Source: Paenibacillus athensensis
GTDB lineage: Bacteria; Bacillota; Bacilli; Paenibacillales; NBRC-103111
Length of the DNA stretch: 64,000 nt
Reading direction: 5' to 3'
Assembly (NCBI RefSeq): GCF_004514475.2
Contig: NZ_MYFO02000007.1
Coordinates: forward strand, 124,001 to 188,000
The position numbers and the translations under genes were made by a program. Position 1 is the first letter of the stretch. Every line of letters starts with the position of its first letter. The notes below the pieces were generated by a model that saw only the letters and a program-made list of their open reading frames with translations, had not been told where the DNA came from and searched no databases. Shown here piece by piece: positions 1 through 8,947 of the stretch.

Positions 1-1877
1 ATGAGCTGCAGCTCACTTTGCGCCCAGTGGCCTTCAATATCCGTTGCTTGCGGCTTTTCCAGCGTGATCGGCTCCCCATTGGCTGCATCGCGCCATTCGC
101 CGGTCTCGGCGTCGAGGAAAAACGAGTCGTGGACATATTTTGGCACCAGCGAATACACCAGCTTTGCTTCGTGCCCGCCGTCGCCGCTGCCGCCCGGAGG
201 AAGCTCGCCGGACGCAATCATCAGGTTGAGCTTCTGCTCGGCAATGCCGCCCTTCACCATCGGACGGTTGAAGGAATCGGCTACGATATAGCCCAGCTCG
301 ATATCATACTGGGAGAACAACAGCTCTTTCGCTTCTTCAATCGGCAGCAGCTTTGGCTTCTGCGCCGGATATTCACGGCCGCTCAGCCCGTTGGAGTAGC
401 TGACCAGCTCGCCGGTTTCGCGGTCGATCGCCACATTCACGGACTCGTAGCCGGCCAGAACGCCGTCAATCACCCGCTGGAAGGTAAAGCTCCAGTTGCG
501 CGTTTGCTTGAGCGTCTCGGTATCCAGCTCCTGCTGCATCGGCGCTTCCAGCACCAGCTGATCGGCGTAATACGGCGCGAACTTTTTCACGGCATCCATC
601 GCTTTTTGCTCGGCGCTTTCCAGCGATACGTTGGCCACGACCGGATGGTCGGCGTCGGACCAATATCCCTTGAAGTTCGTGTATCCGGTCACCTCGCCCG
701 TACCGGCGTTAACGCTGGCCATCACACTGTCGACGGCAATTCGCTTCGATTGCTTGTCGTTGCTGTCCTCCGGCTCGGTCCAGCTGAAATTCCACACCAT
801 CTCGGTTGCGTCAGAGTAACCGCTCGGATATTCGCTGTAGGAGGCGTTCGTCAGCTTGTAGCCCGCAGGAATCGGGAAAGCCGCCGTCACCTTGGCGAGC
901 GCTTCTTCCTTGCTCAGCTTTTTGCCGTCGGTCGGCTTCTCGCCCAGCGGTTTGTCGCTCAGCGGCTTGTCGTAGCCCGCTGCAGCCACACCTGCGGATT
1001 GCCCCCACAGCTCGCCGCTTACCGCCTTCAGCGCCAGCGTATCCATCGTGTAGGCTACATACAGCTTGCTCGGATCTTTGGCATCGTAAGGAGTCTGGTA
1101 GACCGGCACAACCCGCGCCTTTTCGCGGAACAGCGCCGCTGTCTTGTCCAGACCGAGCAAGTCGCCGGCCGACTCGAACTTGACTTCATCGTCCCAGTGG
1201 AACGAATATCCGGTCACATCGCCGCTACCGTTCACCGTCACGGTCACGCCGTCGCTGGCAAACGGCACGCCGTTCTCCACGCGGTCGAAGCGCACGTCAT
1301 ACTGCTGATAGCTGTTCAGCGGAGTCAGCGTCTGCTCCTCTTGGCGCACATTGTAGCGAACGTGATCCTTTTGCTGCGGATTGATGCGGGCGATCCACGT
1401 ATCGGCAATCGCTTTGGCATCTTTATAGCTGATCTTTGGCGGGTACGTCGGCTTTTGCGCCGGATCATTGTTGTTATAGCGGTAGTCAAGCAATCTTCCG
1501 TTCATCGCGTCAATCGAAACGTAAATATCGCCCAGATACTGATCGTCGATCTGCCGGACGTAGCTGAAATTCCAGATGGCGGGAACCCTGCCGGTCGCAT
1601 CCGGGTAATCGTTCAGGTTGGCGGATTGCAGCTTGAAATCGGCGGGAATCGTTATGTACGTTTGAATGAGCTCCAAGGCTTTCTCCTTGCCGATATTCAC
1701 TTTGGTTTGCGTGCCATTGGCGGCTGCGGGCATCGAGGCGGCTGTGCCTGCGGCGGCCGTAGCCGAGACAGCAACGGGAGCTGCAGCGGGGGCAGCCCAC
1801 GCTTGCGGGGCGATAGATAACAACAGGGCCGAAGCCACGGCGGCCGTACCGGCTTGTTTAAGTAATTTCAAATTCAT
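1..1877 (-). CDS. Secreted YcdB/YcdC-domain protein with an SLH domain (3' end cut by window edge)
   Basis: The start is the ATG at 1877, preceded by a GGAGGAAG ribosome binding site. About 625 codons lie in the window and the C-terminus continues past its left edge. The N-terminus is a signal peptide (MNLKLLKQAGTAAVASALLL then an AWA cleavage region), followed by an Ala-rich linker. The mature part has repeated YcdB/YcdC-type modules, each with a pattern like ALxxxxxYxxIPxxFKL, a W-N-F-S strand and a VSIDAxxG strand, seen at roughly residues 70-160, 290-400 and 400-500. The last visible residues (TDIEGHWAQSELQL) are the start of an S-layer homology domain, which in this family tethers proteins to pyruvylated wall polymer. 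So this is a cell-wall-attached extracellular protein. Its molecular role is not known. A CCGCAA/TTGCGG hairpin lies at about 1935-1950 in its leader. Confidence 0.85.
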   Translation of the reverse strand, partial: MNLKLLKQAGTAAVASALLLSIAPQAWAAPAAAPVAVSATAAAGTAASMPAAANGTQTKVNIGKEKALELIQTYITIPADFKLQSANLNDYPDATGRVPAIWNFSYVRQIDDQYLGDIYVSIDAMNGRLLDYRYNNNDPAQKPTYPPKISYKDAKAIADTWIARINPQQKDHVRYNVRQEEQTLTPLNSYQQYDVRFDRVENGVPFASDGVTVTVNGSGDVTGYSFHWDDEVKFESAGDLLGLDKTAALFREKARVVPVYQTPYDAKDPSKLYVAYTMDTLALKAVSGELWGQSAGVAAAGYDKPLSDKPLGEKPTDGKKLSKEEALAKVTAAFPIPAGYKLTNASYSEYPSGYSDATEMVWNFSWTEPEDSNDKQSKRIAVDSVMASVNAGTGEVTGYTNFKGYWSDADHPVVANVSLESAEQKAMDAVKKFAPYYADQLVLEAPMQQELDTETLKQTRNWSFTFQRVIDGVLAGYESVNVAIDRETGELVSYSNGLSGREYPAQKPKLLPIEEAKELLFSQYDIELGYIVADSFNRPMVKGGIAEQKLNLMIASGELPPGGSGDGGHEAKLVYSLVPKYVHDSFFLDAETGEWRDAANGEPITLEKPQATDIEGHWAQSELQL

Positions 1878-1969
1878 CTTCCTCCTTCAAAAGTTCGCGG
1901 CTTGCGCCAAATCTACACCCTAGACGGCCCGCTTCCGCAAAAGGTTGCGGACTCGCCGCATGCGCGCAT

Positions 1970-2000
1970 AAAAAAATCGGAGGCCCTCAGGCCCCCGATT
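1970..2000 (-). terminator. Intrinsic terminator of rluF
   Basis: On the minus strand AATCGGGGGCC, a TGAG loop and GGCCTCCGATT form an 11-bp stem (one mismatch) followed by seven T. The rluF stop codon (1987-1989) lies inside the loop, so the terminator overlaps the end of the gene. Confidence 0.85.
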
Positions 2001-2700
2001 TCGGCGTTTGCATTTGAATCTTGCGCATCAGCGTGCTCAGCTCGTCCGGCGTCAAATCGCGCCAAGCGCCCACCCGCAGCGAGCCCAGCTCGATATGCAT
2101 AATCCGCACGCGGCGCAGCCGGACCACCCGGTAGCCGAACGCCTCGCACATCCGGCGAATTTGCCGGTTCAGTCCTTGTGTCAAAATAATGCGGAATACA
2201 CGCTCGCCCATCCGCTCTACCTGGCACGGCTTGGTCGTCGTCCCGAGAATTTTGACTCCGCTGGCCATGCCTTGCAGAAACATCGGCGTGACGGGTCGGT
2301 TGACGGTTACGATGTATTCCTTGTCGTGGTTGTTCTCGGCGCGCAAAATTTGATTGACGATATCGCCGTTATTCGTCAGCAGGATCAGGCCCTCCGAGTC
2401 CTTGTCCAGCCGGCCGATCGGAAAAATCCGCTCCTTGTGGTTGACAAAATCGACAATGTTGCCTGGCACGTGCGTCTCCGTCGTGCTGGTGATGCCTACG
2501 GGCTTGTGCAGCGCAATGTAAACATGCGCTTTCTTCGCGCCCAGCGGGCGGCCGTCCACACAGACCTCGTCACCGTCGGCTACCGTACTGCCCAGCTCGG
2601 CGATGGCGCCGTTGATCGTCACTCGCTTCGCTTCAATCCATTTATCGGCCTCGCGCCGCGAGCAGATGCCGGTTTCGCTTATAAATTTGTTGATTCTCAT
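1987..2700 (-). CDS. rluF: 23S rRNA pseudouridine synthase, RluF/RsuA family
   Basis: This is a 237-residue protein. The N-terminus (MRINKFISETGICSRREADK) is an S4 RNA-binding domain. The catalytic motif GRLDKDSEGLILLTN at about residues 97-111 contains the conserved Asp that attacks the uridine C6. The motif LTQGLNRQIRRMCEAFGY near residue 175 is typical of the RluB/RluE/RluF/RsuA group, and NRQIRRMCE favours RluF. RluF isomerises U2604 of 23S rRNA in E. coli; the same site here is inferred. The gene ends in its own terminator and is divergent from the oxidoreductase gene at 3308, with a GC-rich repeat tract between them. Confidence 0.88.
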   Translation of the reverse strand: MRINKFISETGICSRREADKWIEAKRVTINGAIAELGSTVADGDEVCVDGRPLGAKKAHVYIALHKPVGITSTTETHVPGNIVDFVNHKERIFPIGRLDKDSEGLILLTNNGDIVNQILRAENNHDKEYIVTVNRPVTPMFLQGMASGVKILGTTTKPCQVERMGERVFRIILTQGLNRQIRRMCEAFGYRVVRLRRVRIMHIELGSLRVGAWRDLTPDELSTLMRKIQMQTPKSGA

Positions 2701-2790
2701 CGTTGGGCTAACCCCTTATCGGACAAAATCGCGCCAAGCGGCGCTCTCTCCCCCCATTATGCGGGATTCGCCGCACAGGTTCAAGTGGCG

Positions 2791-3080
2791 GGCGCGGACG
2801 GCGGGCGTGGGGGCCGCGGGGGCTGATCGGAGGAGGCGCGAGCGGGCACAGGGGGCAGGGCGTCTGTGGCGCGGACGGCGGGCGTGGGGGCGCGGGGGCT
2901 GATCGGAGGAGGCGCGGGCGGGCACAGGGGACAGGGCGTGTGGCGCGGACGGCGTGGGGGCAGCGGGGGCTGATCGGAGGAGGCGCGAGCGGGCACAGGG
3001 GACAGGGCGTGTGGCGCGGACGGCGGGCGTGGGGGCCGCGGGGGCTGATCGGAGGAGGCGCGAGCGGGCACTGGGGGGCT
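2791..3080. repeat. Four-copy GC-rich tandem repeat between divergent genes
   Basis: Four head-to-tail copies begin at 2791, 2868, 2942 and 3013 with GGCGCGGACGGCG. Each copy contains GGGGGCTGATCGGAGGAGGC and ends in GAGCGGGCAC plus a G-run. Spacings are 77, 74 and 71 bp, so each unit is three bases shorter than the previous one. All reading frames are open on both strands through the array because no stop codon occurs in the unit. That makes Pro/Arg-rich or Gly-rich ORFs across it uninformative. The array sits between the start of rluF and the start of the 3308 gene. Confidence 0.85.
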
Positions 3081-3270
3081 GTGAACAGCAGGTGCATAAT
3101 GCGTGGGTGGCAGCGGGGCACAAGCTATGCGAGGTGGCAGCAGCGATCTACGGCAGGTGCCGGTGCTGACACGGATCGACGGCGCAGGGCGCTGAGCCGC
3201 GAATGGCCGGCTCATGAGGCGTGGGTGGCAGCGCTAAGGAGCGCGGCTCGCGCGGGGCGGGCGTTTTCGC

Positions 3271-3276
3271 TACAAT
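3271..3276 (+). promoter_or_regulatory. Probable -10 element (TACAAT) of the 3308 gene
   Basis: TACAAT lies 32 bases upstream of the ATG and just ahead of an AAAAGGAGG ribosome binding site at 3293-3301. No good -35 hexamer is visible at the usual distance in this very GC-rich sequence. Confidence 0.4.
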
Positions 3277-3307
3277 AGGAGGGAAAACGCCAAAAGGAGG
3301 CAGCTTT

Positions 3308-3940
3308 ATGCACATCTGCCTATTGGGCGCTACCGGCCGCGTCGGCCGCCGGCTGCTGGCCCAGGCGCTGGCCGAGGGCCATCGCGTCACCGCGCTCGTC
3401 CGCTCCCCCGACAAGGTCGGGCAGCTCGCCGACGAGCGGAAGCTTCGGCTGGTGCAGGGCAACGCCTGCACGCAGCCGGATCTGTTGACCGCGCTGCAAG
3501 GCGCCGACGCGGTCATCAGCTGTCTCGGTACGGACGGGGGCACCGTCCTGACCGAGACGACGCCGCTGCTGCTTGAGGCGATGCAGCAGCTCGGGGTACG
3601 GCGGGTCATCGCCATCGGGACCGCCGGCATCCTGGACAGCAGCTCGCACAGCGGGCTGCTGCGGTACGAATCGCCGGACTCGCGGCGATCGTCAACCCGC
3701 GCGGCCGAAGAGCATCGGCGCGCGTGGGAGCAGTTGGCCGCGGCCGATCCGGCGCTGGCCTGGACGCTCGTCTGCCCGACGTATTTGCCCGAGGGCGAGC
3801 GGACCGGCCGCTACCGGATGGTCCGCGACCGGCTGCCCGAGGGCGGCACGTCGATCTCGACGGGCGACACGGCCGACTGCGCGCTCCGGCAGCTGGCGGA
3901 CGACAGCTACCTCCGCTGCCGGGTTGGCCTGGCGTACTGA
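3308..3940 (+). CDS. NAD(P)H-binding SDR-like oxidoreductase
   Basis: This is a 210-residue protein from the ATG at 3308, which has AAAGGAGG 6 bases upstream. An in-frame start at 3221 exists but has no ribosome binding site and would add 29 residues of low-complexity sequence. The N-terminus MHICLLGATGRVGRRLLAQA holds the GxTGxxG nucleotide-binding loop of atypical (NmrA/BLVRB-like) short-chain dehydrogenases. It continues with the usual pattern: HRVTALVRSP, a DLLTALQGADAVISCLG strand-helix, and VRRVIAIGTAG. The size and motifs match small NAD(P)H-binding proteins such as YwnB or biliverdin-reductase-B-like enzymes. The substrate cannot be inferred. The gene is monocistronic. Confidence 0.8.
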   Translation: MHICLLGATGRVGRRLLAQALAEGHRVTALVRSPDKVGQLADERKLRLVQGNACTQPDLLTALQGADAVISCLGTDGGTVLTETTPLLLEAMQQLGVRRVIAIGTAGILDSSSHSGLLRYESPDSRRSSTRAAEEHRRAWEQLAAADPALAWTLVCPTYLPEGERTGRYRMVRDRLPEGGTSISTGDTADCALRQLADDSYLRCRVGLAY

Positions 3941-4345
3941 GCCGCACGTTGCTTCTGCCCAGCGCGCCTCAGCCCACACAGAGTCCGCTGTCGGCAATCC
4001 GATCCGCCCGTCCGTCCGGGTAGCCCAGCCCCGCTGCGGCCTTCACGGACGCACTTACGGTCGGCACTCGCGCTCCTGGAGTCCCGCGCGGTGCGCAGAC
4101 GCCCCCGCCCCTGCCCGCCTGAGCGCCATTCACCGTCGACCGCACGCAGCGCTTGCCGGTGCGCGAGCAGCGCAACGCCCCCGCGTCCGCCAGTATGGCG
4201 AATGTCGGGGGCGTTGTCTGTCGGCTCGCGGGCCAGAGGAAGCCCCGACGCGCAGCCGTAATCTTTTTGCCGAGGATCAAGCTGACCGGAGGGCAGCGAC
4301 ATTTCGGTTTTCAGTGAATGCAGCCTCAACCCACAGCTTCTGGCC
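3941..4345. other. GC-rich convergent intergenic region with a long hairpin
   Basis: No supported gene is visible here; both strands are open by composition only. A perfect 11-bp stem (CAACGCCCCCG at 4173-4183 with CGGGGGCGTTG at 4206-4216) encloses a smaller CGCCA/TGGCG stem. Neither side has a T-run, so it is not a clear intrinsic terminator, but it may separate the two converging transcripts. Confidence 0.5.
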
Positions 4346-4654
4346 TCAATATTCTCTGCCGCGCGTCAGCACGCGCGCATTGATGACGCAAGCCGCCAGA
4401 CCGGCGATGCGGAACACATATCCCAGCACCGGGATGTAGCTCAACAGCGCAAACGCAACGTTGGCCAGCGACACGTAGAAGGTACCGCCCCGGTTAAGCA
4501 GCGCGAGCACCAGACTGAGCACGGTCAGCGGCACGATCCATTGGGCGGACCAGATATACACGAACGGAATTAATCCCAACGCGTAGCCAATGGCAATGCC
4601 CAGTTCCGAAAGCAGCTGAATGATCGTCAAAAAACGAATCGTATCCGGTCTCAC
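4346..4654 (-). CDS. Small membrane protein of unknown function
   Basis: This is a 102-residue protein with a GTG start at 4654 and an AGGTGA ribosome binding site six bases upstream. Three hydrophobic segments are visible: about residues 9-30 (LTIIQLLSELGIAIGYALGL), 36-53 and 58-90. They are separated by a short basic turn (LLNRGG), and the C-terminus is basic (TRGREY). No enzymatic motif is recognisable. It lies 131 bases downstream of the bmrD-like gene on the same strand and could be cotranscribed with it. Confidence 0.65.
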   Translation of the reverse strand: MRPDTIRFLTIIQLLSELGIAIGYALGLIPFVYIWSAQWIVPLTVLSLVLALLNRGGTFYVSLANVAFALLSYIPVLGYVFRIAGLAACVINARVLTRGREY

Positions 4655-4785
4655 AGAATCACCTCATCCTGCCGCGTCAACGGCTGTATTCATACAAGAC
4701 AGGCGAAGATCGGCAGTCCCGCCCCCCAGCCGCGTCAGCATCCGACGAACAACAGACCGGCATCGGGCCGGCCGCTGCCCTGCAA

Positions 4786-6837
4786 TCAAGCCGAGGGCGA
4801 TTGGGCCGGCGTTCCGCTCTGCTGCGTCAGCCCCTGCTGCAGCTGGTACATCTGGAAGTAACGCCCACGCCGGCTCATCAGCTCGTCATGCGCGCCGCGC
4901 TCGACAATCTCGCCGCGATCCAGCACGAGAATCAGATCGGCGTTTTTGATCGTCGACAGCCGGTGCGCGATGATAAACGTCGTGCGCCCCTTTTTCAGCA
5001 CATCCAGCGCCTCTTGAATGACGGCTTCGGTTTCCGTATCGATGCTCGCTGTAGCTTCATCGAGAATGAGCACAGCCGGATCGAACGCCAGCGCGCGCGC
5101 AAAGCTGATCAGCTGCCGCTGCCCCGCCGAGAGCGTGCTGCCCTTTTCCAGCACCGGCTCGTCGATGCCCCGCGGCAGATGTCGGAACATCTCGGCGGCG
5201 CCAACGTCGCTCAGCGCCCGCTCCACCTGAGCGCGCGAAATCGCCGGATCGTTCAGACTGACGTTGGACGCAATTGTTCCCGTGAACAGGAACGGGTCCT
5301 GCAGCACGATCCCCATATGGCTGCGCAGCTGCTGCTTGGGAATGCCGGTAATATCGCGGCCGTCGATGAGCACCCGCCCCTGATTCGCGTCGTAGAAGCG
5401 GAACAGCAGATTCAGGATCGAGCTTTTGCCCGAGCCCGTATGGCCCACCAGCGCCACCGTCTCGCCGTGCCGGGCTTCAAAGGAAATCTGGCGCAGCACA
5501 TATTCATCTTCTTTATACGCAAAGCTGACCTGCTCGAATGTCACATCGCCCCGATAGCGCTCCATGCGCGAATCGGCAACATCGGTTCCCGGCTCGTCAA
5601 GCAGCGTAAATACCCGATCAGCGGCGACGATCGCCCGCTCCATATTGGACAGCTGGTTTACAATGCCGACCATCGGCTGGAACATCCGGTTCATGTAATC
5701 GATGTAGGCATACAAAGCGCCAATCGTAATCGCCGCCGCCCCTCCGGCCATCCAGCCGCCGCCCACCAGCAGAATGAGGCCGAAGAAAAACAAATTTCGG
5801 ATCACATTCATCAGATTATGCGACGTAATGGAATTCAGACTGAGCATTTTGTTCTGATATAACGTATATTCATCGTTTAACGCGTCAAACTCGCGCTGCG
5901 TCTCCTTCTGACGGCGAAATGCGCGGATAATCGGCATTCCTTGGATCGCCTCGTTCAGCATGCCGTTGATCTGGCTGACCCGCTCGCGAATCTCCTGATT
6001 GTAGCGCGTCGCATATTTGCGGTACAACACAACCCAAGCGAACAAAATCGGGACAATTGGCAGCGTGAACAACGCCAGACGGTAATCCAGCACAAACAGC
6101 GCGATCAGAATGCCTGCCATATACACAACGCCGGTAAAAAAATTCGCCAGCACCTGCACGTACAAATCGCGCACCGCTTCCGTATCGTTCGTCACCCGCG
6201 AGACAACGCTGCCCGCAGGCTGATTGTCGAAATACGGAATCGGCAGCCGCTGAATGTGCTTGTATACGTCCATGCGCATCCGCTGGATAACCCGATTGGC
6301 CGCCACCTGCAGCAAATACCGCTGTCCGTAGGTCAAAGCGGCCCCGATGATCGTCAGCGCAAAGAACATGCCGGCAATCAGCAGCAGCGGCTTAAATTCC
6401 GGCTTGTAGAACGCGTACAGCTCCCCGGCGGACAGCTCCTTGGCCGGATAGACCGCTGTCCGGTCCCCGTACGTAATCGTCAGTTGACCGTCCGCATAGC
6501 TGCGTTCTCCGTCAAACGTGATCGCCTGCGGCACGAGCACGAACCGGCGGCCGGACTGCAAAATCCGCAGCTCGGCTCCCCGCTCCTCCCCCGGTGCAAA
6601 ATGATCGCTGCGCTTGTACCAGCCGCCCTGATACGCAACGGCGTCCTCGCTCTCCGTCGCTTGCTGCACCGCGTACCACGGCAGCTCAATGCCGAGAATG
6701 TTGCGGTCGATGACCGTCTTGGCGACGAACGGTCCGGCCAGCTCGGCCGCCACCGCTCCGGCGAGCAGCAGCAGCGCCAGCAGAATCGGCTTTTTGAACA
6801 AAGCCGCATAATGAAACAATCGCTTGCCTGTATGCAT
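4786..6837 (-). CDS. bmrD: Multidrug ABC exporter half-transporter, BmrD/YheH type
   Basis: This is a 683-residue fused permease-ATPase from the ATG at 6837, with GAAGGTGAAGG upstream. A longer in-frame start at 6990 would overlap the upstream partner gene and lacks a ribosome binding site. The N-terminal ABC_membrane domain has the insertion of about 100 residues after TM1 that is typical of YheH (B. subtilis YheH is 673 residues). The ATPase domain has Walker A GHTGSGKSS, signature LSAGQRQLISFARAL, Walker B LILDEATASID and the H-loop IAHRLST. YheH/BmrD pairs with YheI/BmrC as a heterodimeric drug exporter. The gene follows the bmrC-like gene by 52 bases, so the two form an operon. Substrates are inferred only from the family. 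Confidence 0.88.
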   Translation of the reverse strand: MHTGKRLFHYAALFKKPILLALLLLAGAVAAELAGPFVAKTVIDRNILGIELPWYAVQQATESEDAVAYQGGWYKRSDHFAPGEERGAELRILQSGRRFVLVPQAITFDGERSYADGQLTITYGDRTAVYPAKELSAGELYAFYKPEFKPLLLIAGMFFALTIIGAALTYGQRYLLQVAANRVIQRMRMDVYKHIQRLPIPYFDNQPAGSVVSRVTNDTEAVRDLYVQVLANFFTGVVYMAGILIALFVLDYRLALFTLPIVPILFAWVVLYRKYATRYNQEIRERVSQINGMLNEAIQGMPIIRAFRRQKETQREFDALNDEYTLYQNKMLSLNSITSHNLMNVIRNLFFFGLILLVGGGWMAGGAAAITIGALYAYIDYMNRMFQPMVGIVNQLSNMERAIVAADRVFTLLDEPGTDVADSRMERYRGDVTFEQVSFAYKEDEYVLRQISFEARHGETVALVGHTGSGKSSILNLLFRFYDANQGRVLIDGRDITGIPKQQLRSHMGIVLQDPFLFTGTIASNVSLNDPAISRAQVERALSDVGAAEMFRHLPRGIDEPVLEKGSTLSAGQRQLISFARALAFDPAVLILDEATASIDTETEAVIQEALDVLKKGRTTFIIAHRLSTIKNADLILVLDRGEIVERGAHDELMSRRGRYFQMYQLQQGLTQQSGTPAQSPSA

Positions 6838-6889
6838 AAGGCCTTCACCTTCTTTTCCCTCATATTGCCAAACAAATGCAGGGGCGCGC

Positions 6890-8635
6890 CTACGACTCGA
6901 TTCCGGCCTCCAGCTGCTGGCGGTCATATTGCTCCTTGTACCAGCCGCCCCGCGCCAGCAGCTCCTCGTGCGTGCCTTCCTCGACGACACAGCCCTCGTC
7001 CAGCACGATAATCCGGTCGGCGTGCTGAACGGCGGACAGCCGATGCGTCGTAATCAGCGTCGTCTTGCCGGCCCGCCCGGTGCGAATGCCGCGAATAATC
7101 TCGGTTTCCGTCTTGGCGTCGACCGCCGACAGGGCGTCGTCCAGCAGCAGAATCTCCGGGTCGATCAGCAGCGCCCGCGCAATCGACACGCGCTGCTTCT
7201 GTCCGCCCGACAGCGCCACGCCGCGCTCGCCGACCATCGTCTCCAGCCCTTCGGGCAGAAACTCGACGTCCTTGAGGAACGCCGCTTGCTCCAAGGCCCG
7301 CTCGATGTCCTCCGGCGCCGCATCCTTGCGTCCAAACGCGATATTATCGCGCACGGACATCGAGAACAGCAGCGGCTGCTGCGGCACGTAACCGACCCAG
7401 CCGTGCAGCTTCTCCAGCGGCAGCGCATCGACCGGAACGCCGTCAATGGTCAGCTCGCCAGCGCCGCCCGGATATTCACGCAGCAGCTGGCGCAGCAGCG
7501 TCGTCTTGCCGCTGCCCGTCCGGCCGACAATGCCCAGCGTCTGCCCGCGCTCCAGGCGCAGCGACACGTTGACCAGATTGTCGATGGGCGAAGACGGATA
7601 GCGGAACGTCACCCCTTCGAACGCAATCGCTCCCGGCTGAGCATCCGTCTGCGGCTGCTCCGCTTCCGGCACGTCGGGCTTATAACCCAACGTCTCGTTG
7701 ACGCGGTCGAGCGAAGCATTGCCGCGCTGCATGATGTTGATCAGCTCGCCAACCGCAAACATCGGCCAGATCAGCATACCGAGGAACGCATTAAAAGAGA
7801 CGAGATTGCCCAGCGTCAGCTCATTATGGAAAACGAGATAACCGCCATAGCAAAGGCCGATCAGAAAGCTCAAACCGACCAGAATTTTAACGGTCGGCTC
7901 GAATAGCGCTTCGACCCGAACGACCTCGATATTTTTTTCATACACGTCTTCCGTCATCTTGGCAAAATCGGCCACGCTCGCCTTCTCCTGCACAAAAGCG
8001 CGAACGACGCGCACGCCGGAGACGGCTTCCAGTACGTTATCGTTCATCTGACCAAACGCATTTTGCGCGCCCATGAAGCGCTGGTGAATACGGCTGCCGT
8101 ACAACGTCACCAGCATCGCCAGAATCGGCAACGGCAGCAGGGAAGCCAGCGTCAGCTTCCAGCTAATCGTAAAAATCATCATCGCAACAATCGTAATCAT
8201 GAAAATCGTCGAGTCGACCAGCGTCAAAATCCCGAAGCCGACCGTAGCCGACAACGCCTGCAAATCATTGGTGCCCCGCGCCATCAAATCGCCGGTGCGA
8301 TTGCGCTCGTAAAAGGTTGGCGTCATGCGCAGCAAATGGCTCATCAAGCGCGAGCGCATCAGCCGCTCCAGCACAAAGGCGCCACCGAGCAGCTGGTACA
8401 GCCAGATATAGCTAAACACATAGCTTCCGACCATCAACGCCGCCCAAATCAGCAGCACCTTGGTCAGCTCGCGCCCCGTCAATGTGCCCAGATGGATGGC
8501 GTCGATCGCGTAGCCGATCAGCTTGGGCGGTACGACATCGATAAATCCGACAAGGTTCAAGAGGATCAGCGCCACTGTATAGCGCTTCCAATGAAGCTTG
8601 AAGAACCAGCCTAGTTTTTGTAAAACCGTAAGCAT
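6890..8635 (-). CDS. bmrC: Multidrug ABC exporter half-transporter, BmrC/YheI type
   Basis: This is a 581-residue protein from the ATG at 8635 (MLTVLQKLGWFFKLHWKRY), preceded by GAGAGGGGTG. The longer ORF reaching 8785 runs backwards through the attenuator and is rejected. TM segments occupy about residues 15-310. The ATPase domain has Walker A GRTGSGKTT, signature LSGGQKQRVSIARAL, Walker B ILLLDDALSAVD and the H-loop TTHRLSA. In Walker B the position after the conserved Asp is Asp rather than Glu (LLLDD), as expected for the half-site with a degenerate catalytic base in heterodimeric exporters. It is the first structural gene of the bmrCD operon; its leader contains a peptide ORF and a terminator. 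Confidence 0.88.
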   Translation of the reverse strand: MLTVLQKLGWFFKLHWKRYTVALILLNLVGFIDVVPPKLIGYAIDAIHLGTLTGRELTKVLLIWAALMVGSYVFSYIWLYQLLGGAFVLERLMRSRLMSHLLRMTPTFYERNRTGDLMARGTNDLQALSATVGFGILTLVDSTIFMITIVAMMIFTISWKLTLASLLPLPILAMLVTLYGSRIHQRFMGAQNAFGQMNDNVLEAVSGVRVVRAFVQEKASVADFAKMTEDVYEKNIEVVRVEALFEPTVKILVGLSFLIGLCYGGYLVFHNELTLGNLVSFNAFLGMLIWPMFAVGELINIMQRGNASLDRVNETLGYKPDVPEAEQPQTDAQPGAIAFEGVTFRYPSSPIDNLVNVSLRLERGQTLGIVGRTGSGKTTLLRQLLREYPGGAGELTIDGVPVDALPLEKLHGWVGYVPQQPLLFSMSVRDNIAFGRKDAAPEDIERALEQAAFLKDVEFLPEGLETMVGERGVALSGGQKQRVSIARALLIDPEILLLDDALSAVDAKTETEIIRGIRTGRAGKTTLITTHRLSAVQHADRIIVLDEGCVVEEGTHEELLARGGWYKEQYDRQQLEAGIES

Positions 8636-8659
8636 AGGTGTAGAACACCCCTCTCTCGT

Positions 8660-8696
8660 AATAAAAAGAGGCATACCGCATCGTTTGCGATATGCC
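8660..8696 (-). terminator. Leader terminator (attenuator) ahead of bmrC
   Basis: On the minus strand GGCATATCGC and GCGGTATGCC form a 10-bp stem with one mismatch, followed by TCTTTTTATT. It lies 25 bases upstream of the bmrC start and downstream of a promoter and a short ORF, so it would stop transcription before the transporter genes unless antitermination occurs. Confidence 0.7.
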
Positions 8697-8795
8697 ATCT
8701 TCTGCTGTTTATGAAGCGCACGCTGCGTGGAGACGCGCAGCCTGCGTACAATGACGTGAAACACAGACGCGGCTTGCCGCCGCAAAGGCCTTGCT

Positions 8796-8900
8796 TCAGC
8801 CCTGAAATCCCATCCCGTCGCAGGTTGCGGAATATAAGGTTGTCAAAGACATGCGCACCAACGCCGGAAGTCGTCCGCCTTGCATTGTTGTCGTACTCAT
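8796..8900 (-). CDS. Putative 34-residue leader peptide of the bmrCD operon (BmrB-like role)
   Basis: ATG at 8900 has AGAGGG eight bases upstream and lies about 40 bases after the -10 element. The ORF reads MSTTTMQGGRLPALVRMSLT and 14 further residues to a TGA at 8796. It ends about 100 bases before the leader terminator. In B. subtilis bmrCD is controlled by translation of the bmrB leader peptide: drug-stalled ribosomes prevent terminator formation. The order promoter, short ORF, terminator, bmrC is the same here. The peptide sequence itself is not recognisably BmrB, and the antiterminator pairing was not resolved by eye. Confidence 0.55.
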   Translation of the reverse strand: MSTTTMQGGRLPALVRMSLTTLYSATCDGMGFQG

Positions 8901-8947
8901 TTGTCAAACCCTCTTTCCACTTGATCTGCTGTATACGGTACTTGGTG

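Noticed and set aside
18-1820. A 600-codon plus-strand ORF over the first gene
   Set aside because: It is the antisense shadow of the YcdB/YcdC-SLH gene. The minus strand has a signal peptide, ribosome binding site and recognisable domains; the plus frame is Arg/Leu/His-rich with no start signal.
2708-3215. Several Pro/Arg/Ala-rich ORFs on the minus strand through the tandem repeat
   Set aside because: The repeat unit contains no stop codon in any frame, so all frames are open. Unit spacings are not multiples of three, so no consistent repeat protein is encoded.
3573-4439. A 288-codon plus-strand ORF overlapping the oxidoreductase and the gap after it
   Set aside because: It is out of frame with the real gene, Arg/Ala/Pro-rich, and runs antisense into the 4346-4654 membrane-protein gene. 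It is typical of GC-rich shadows.
8611-8907. A 98-codon minus-strand ORF spanning the bmrC leader
   Set aside because: It crosses the leader terminator and overlaps bmrC out of frame. The 34-codon ORF from ATG 8900 has the better ribosome binding site spacing and ends before the terminator.
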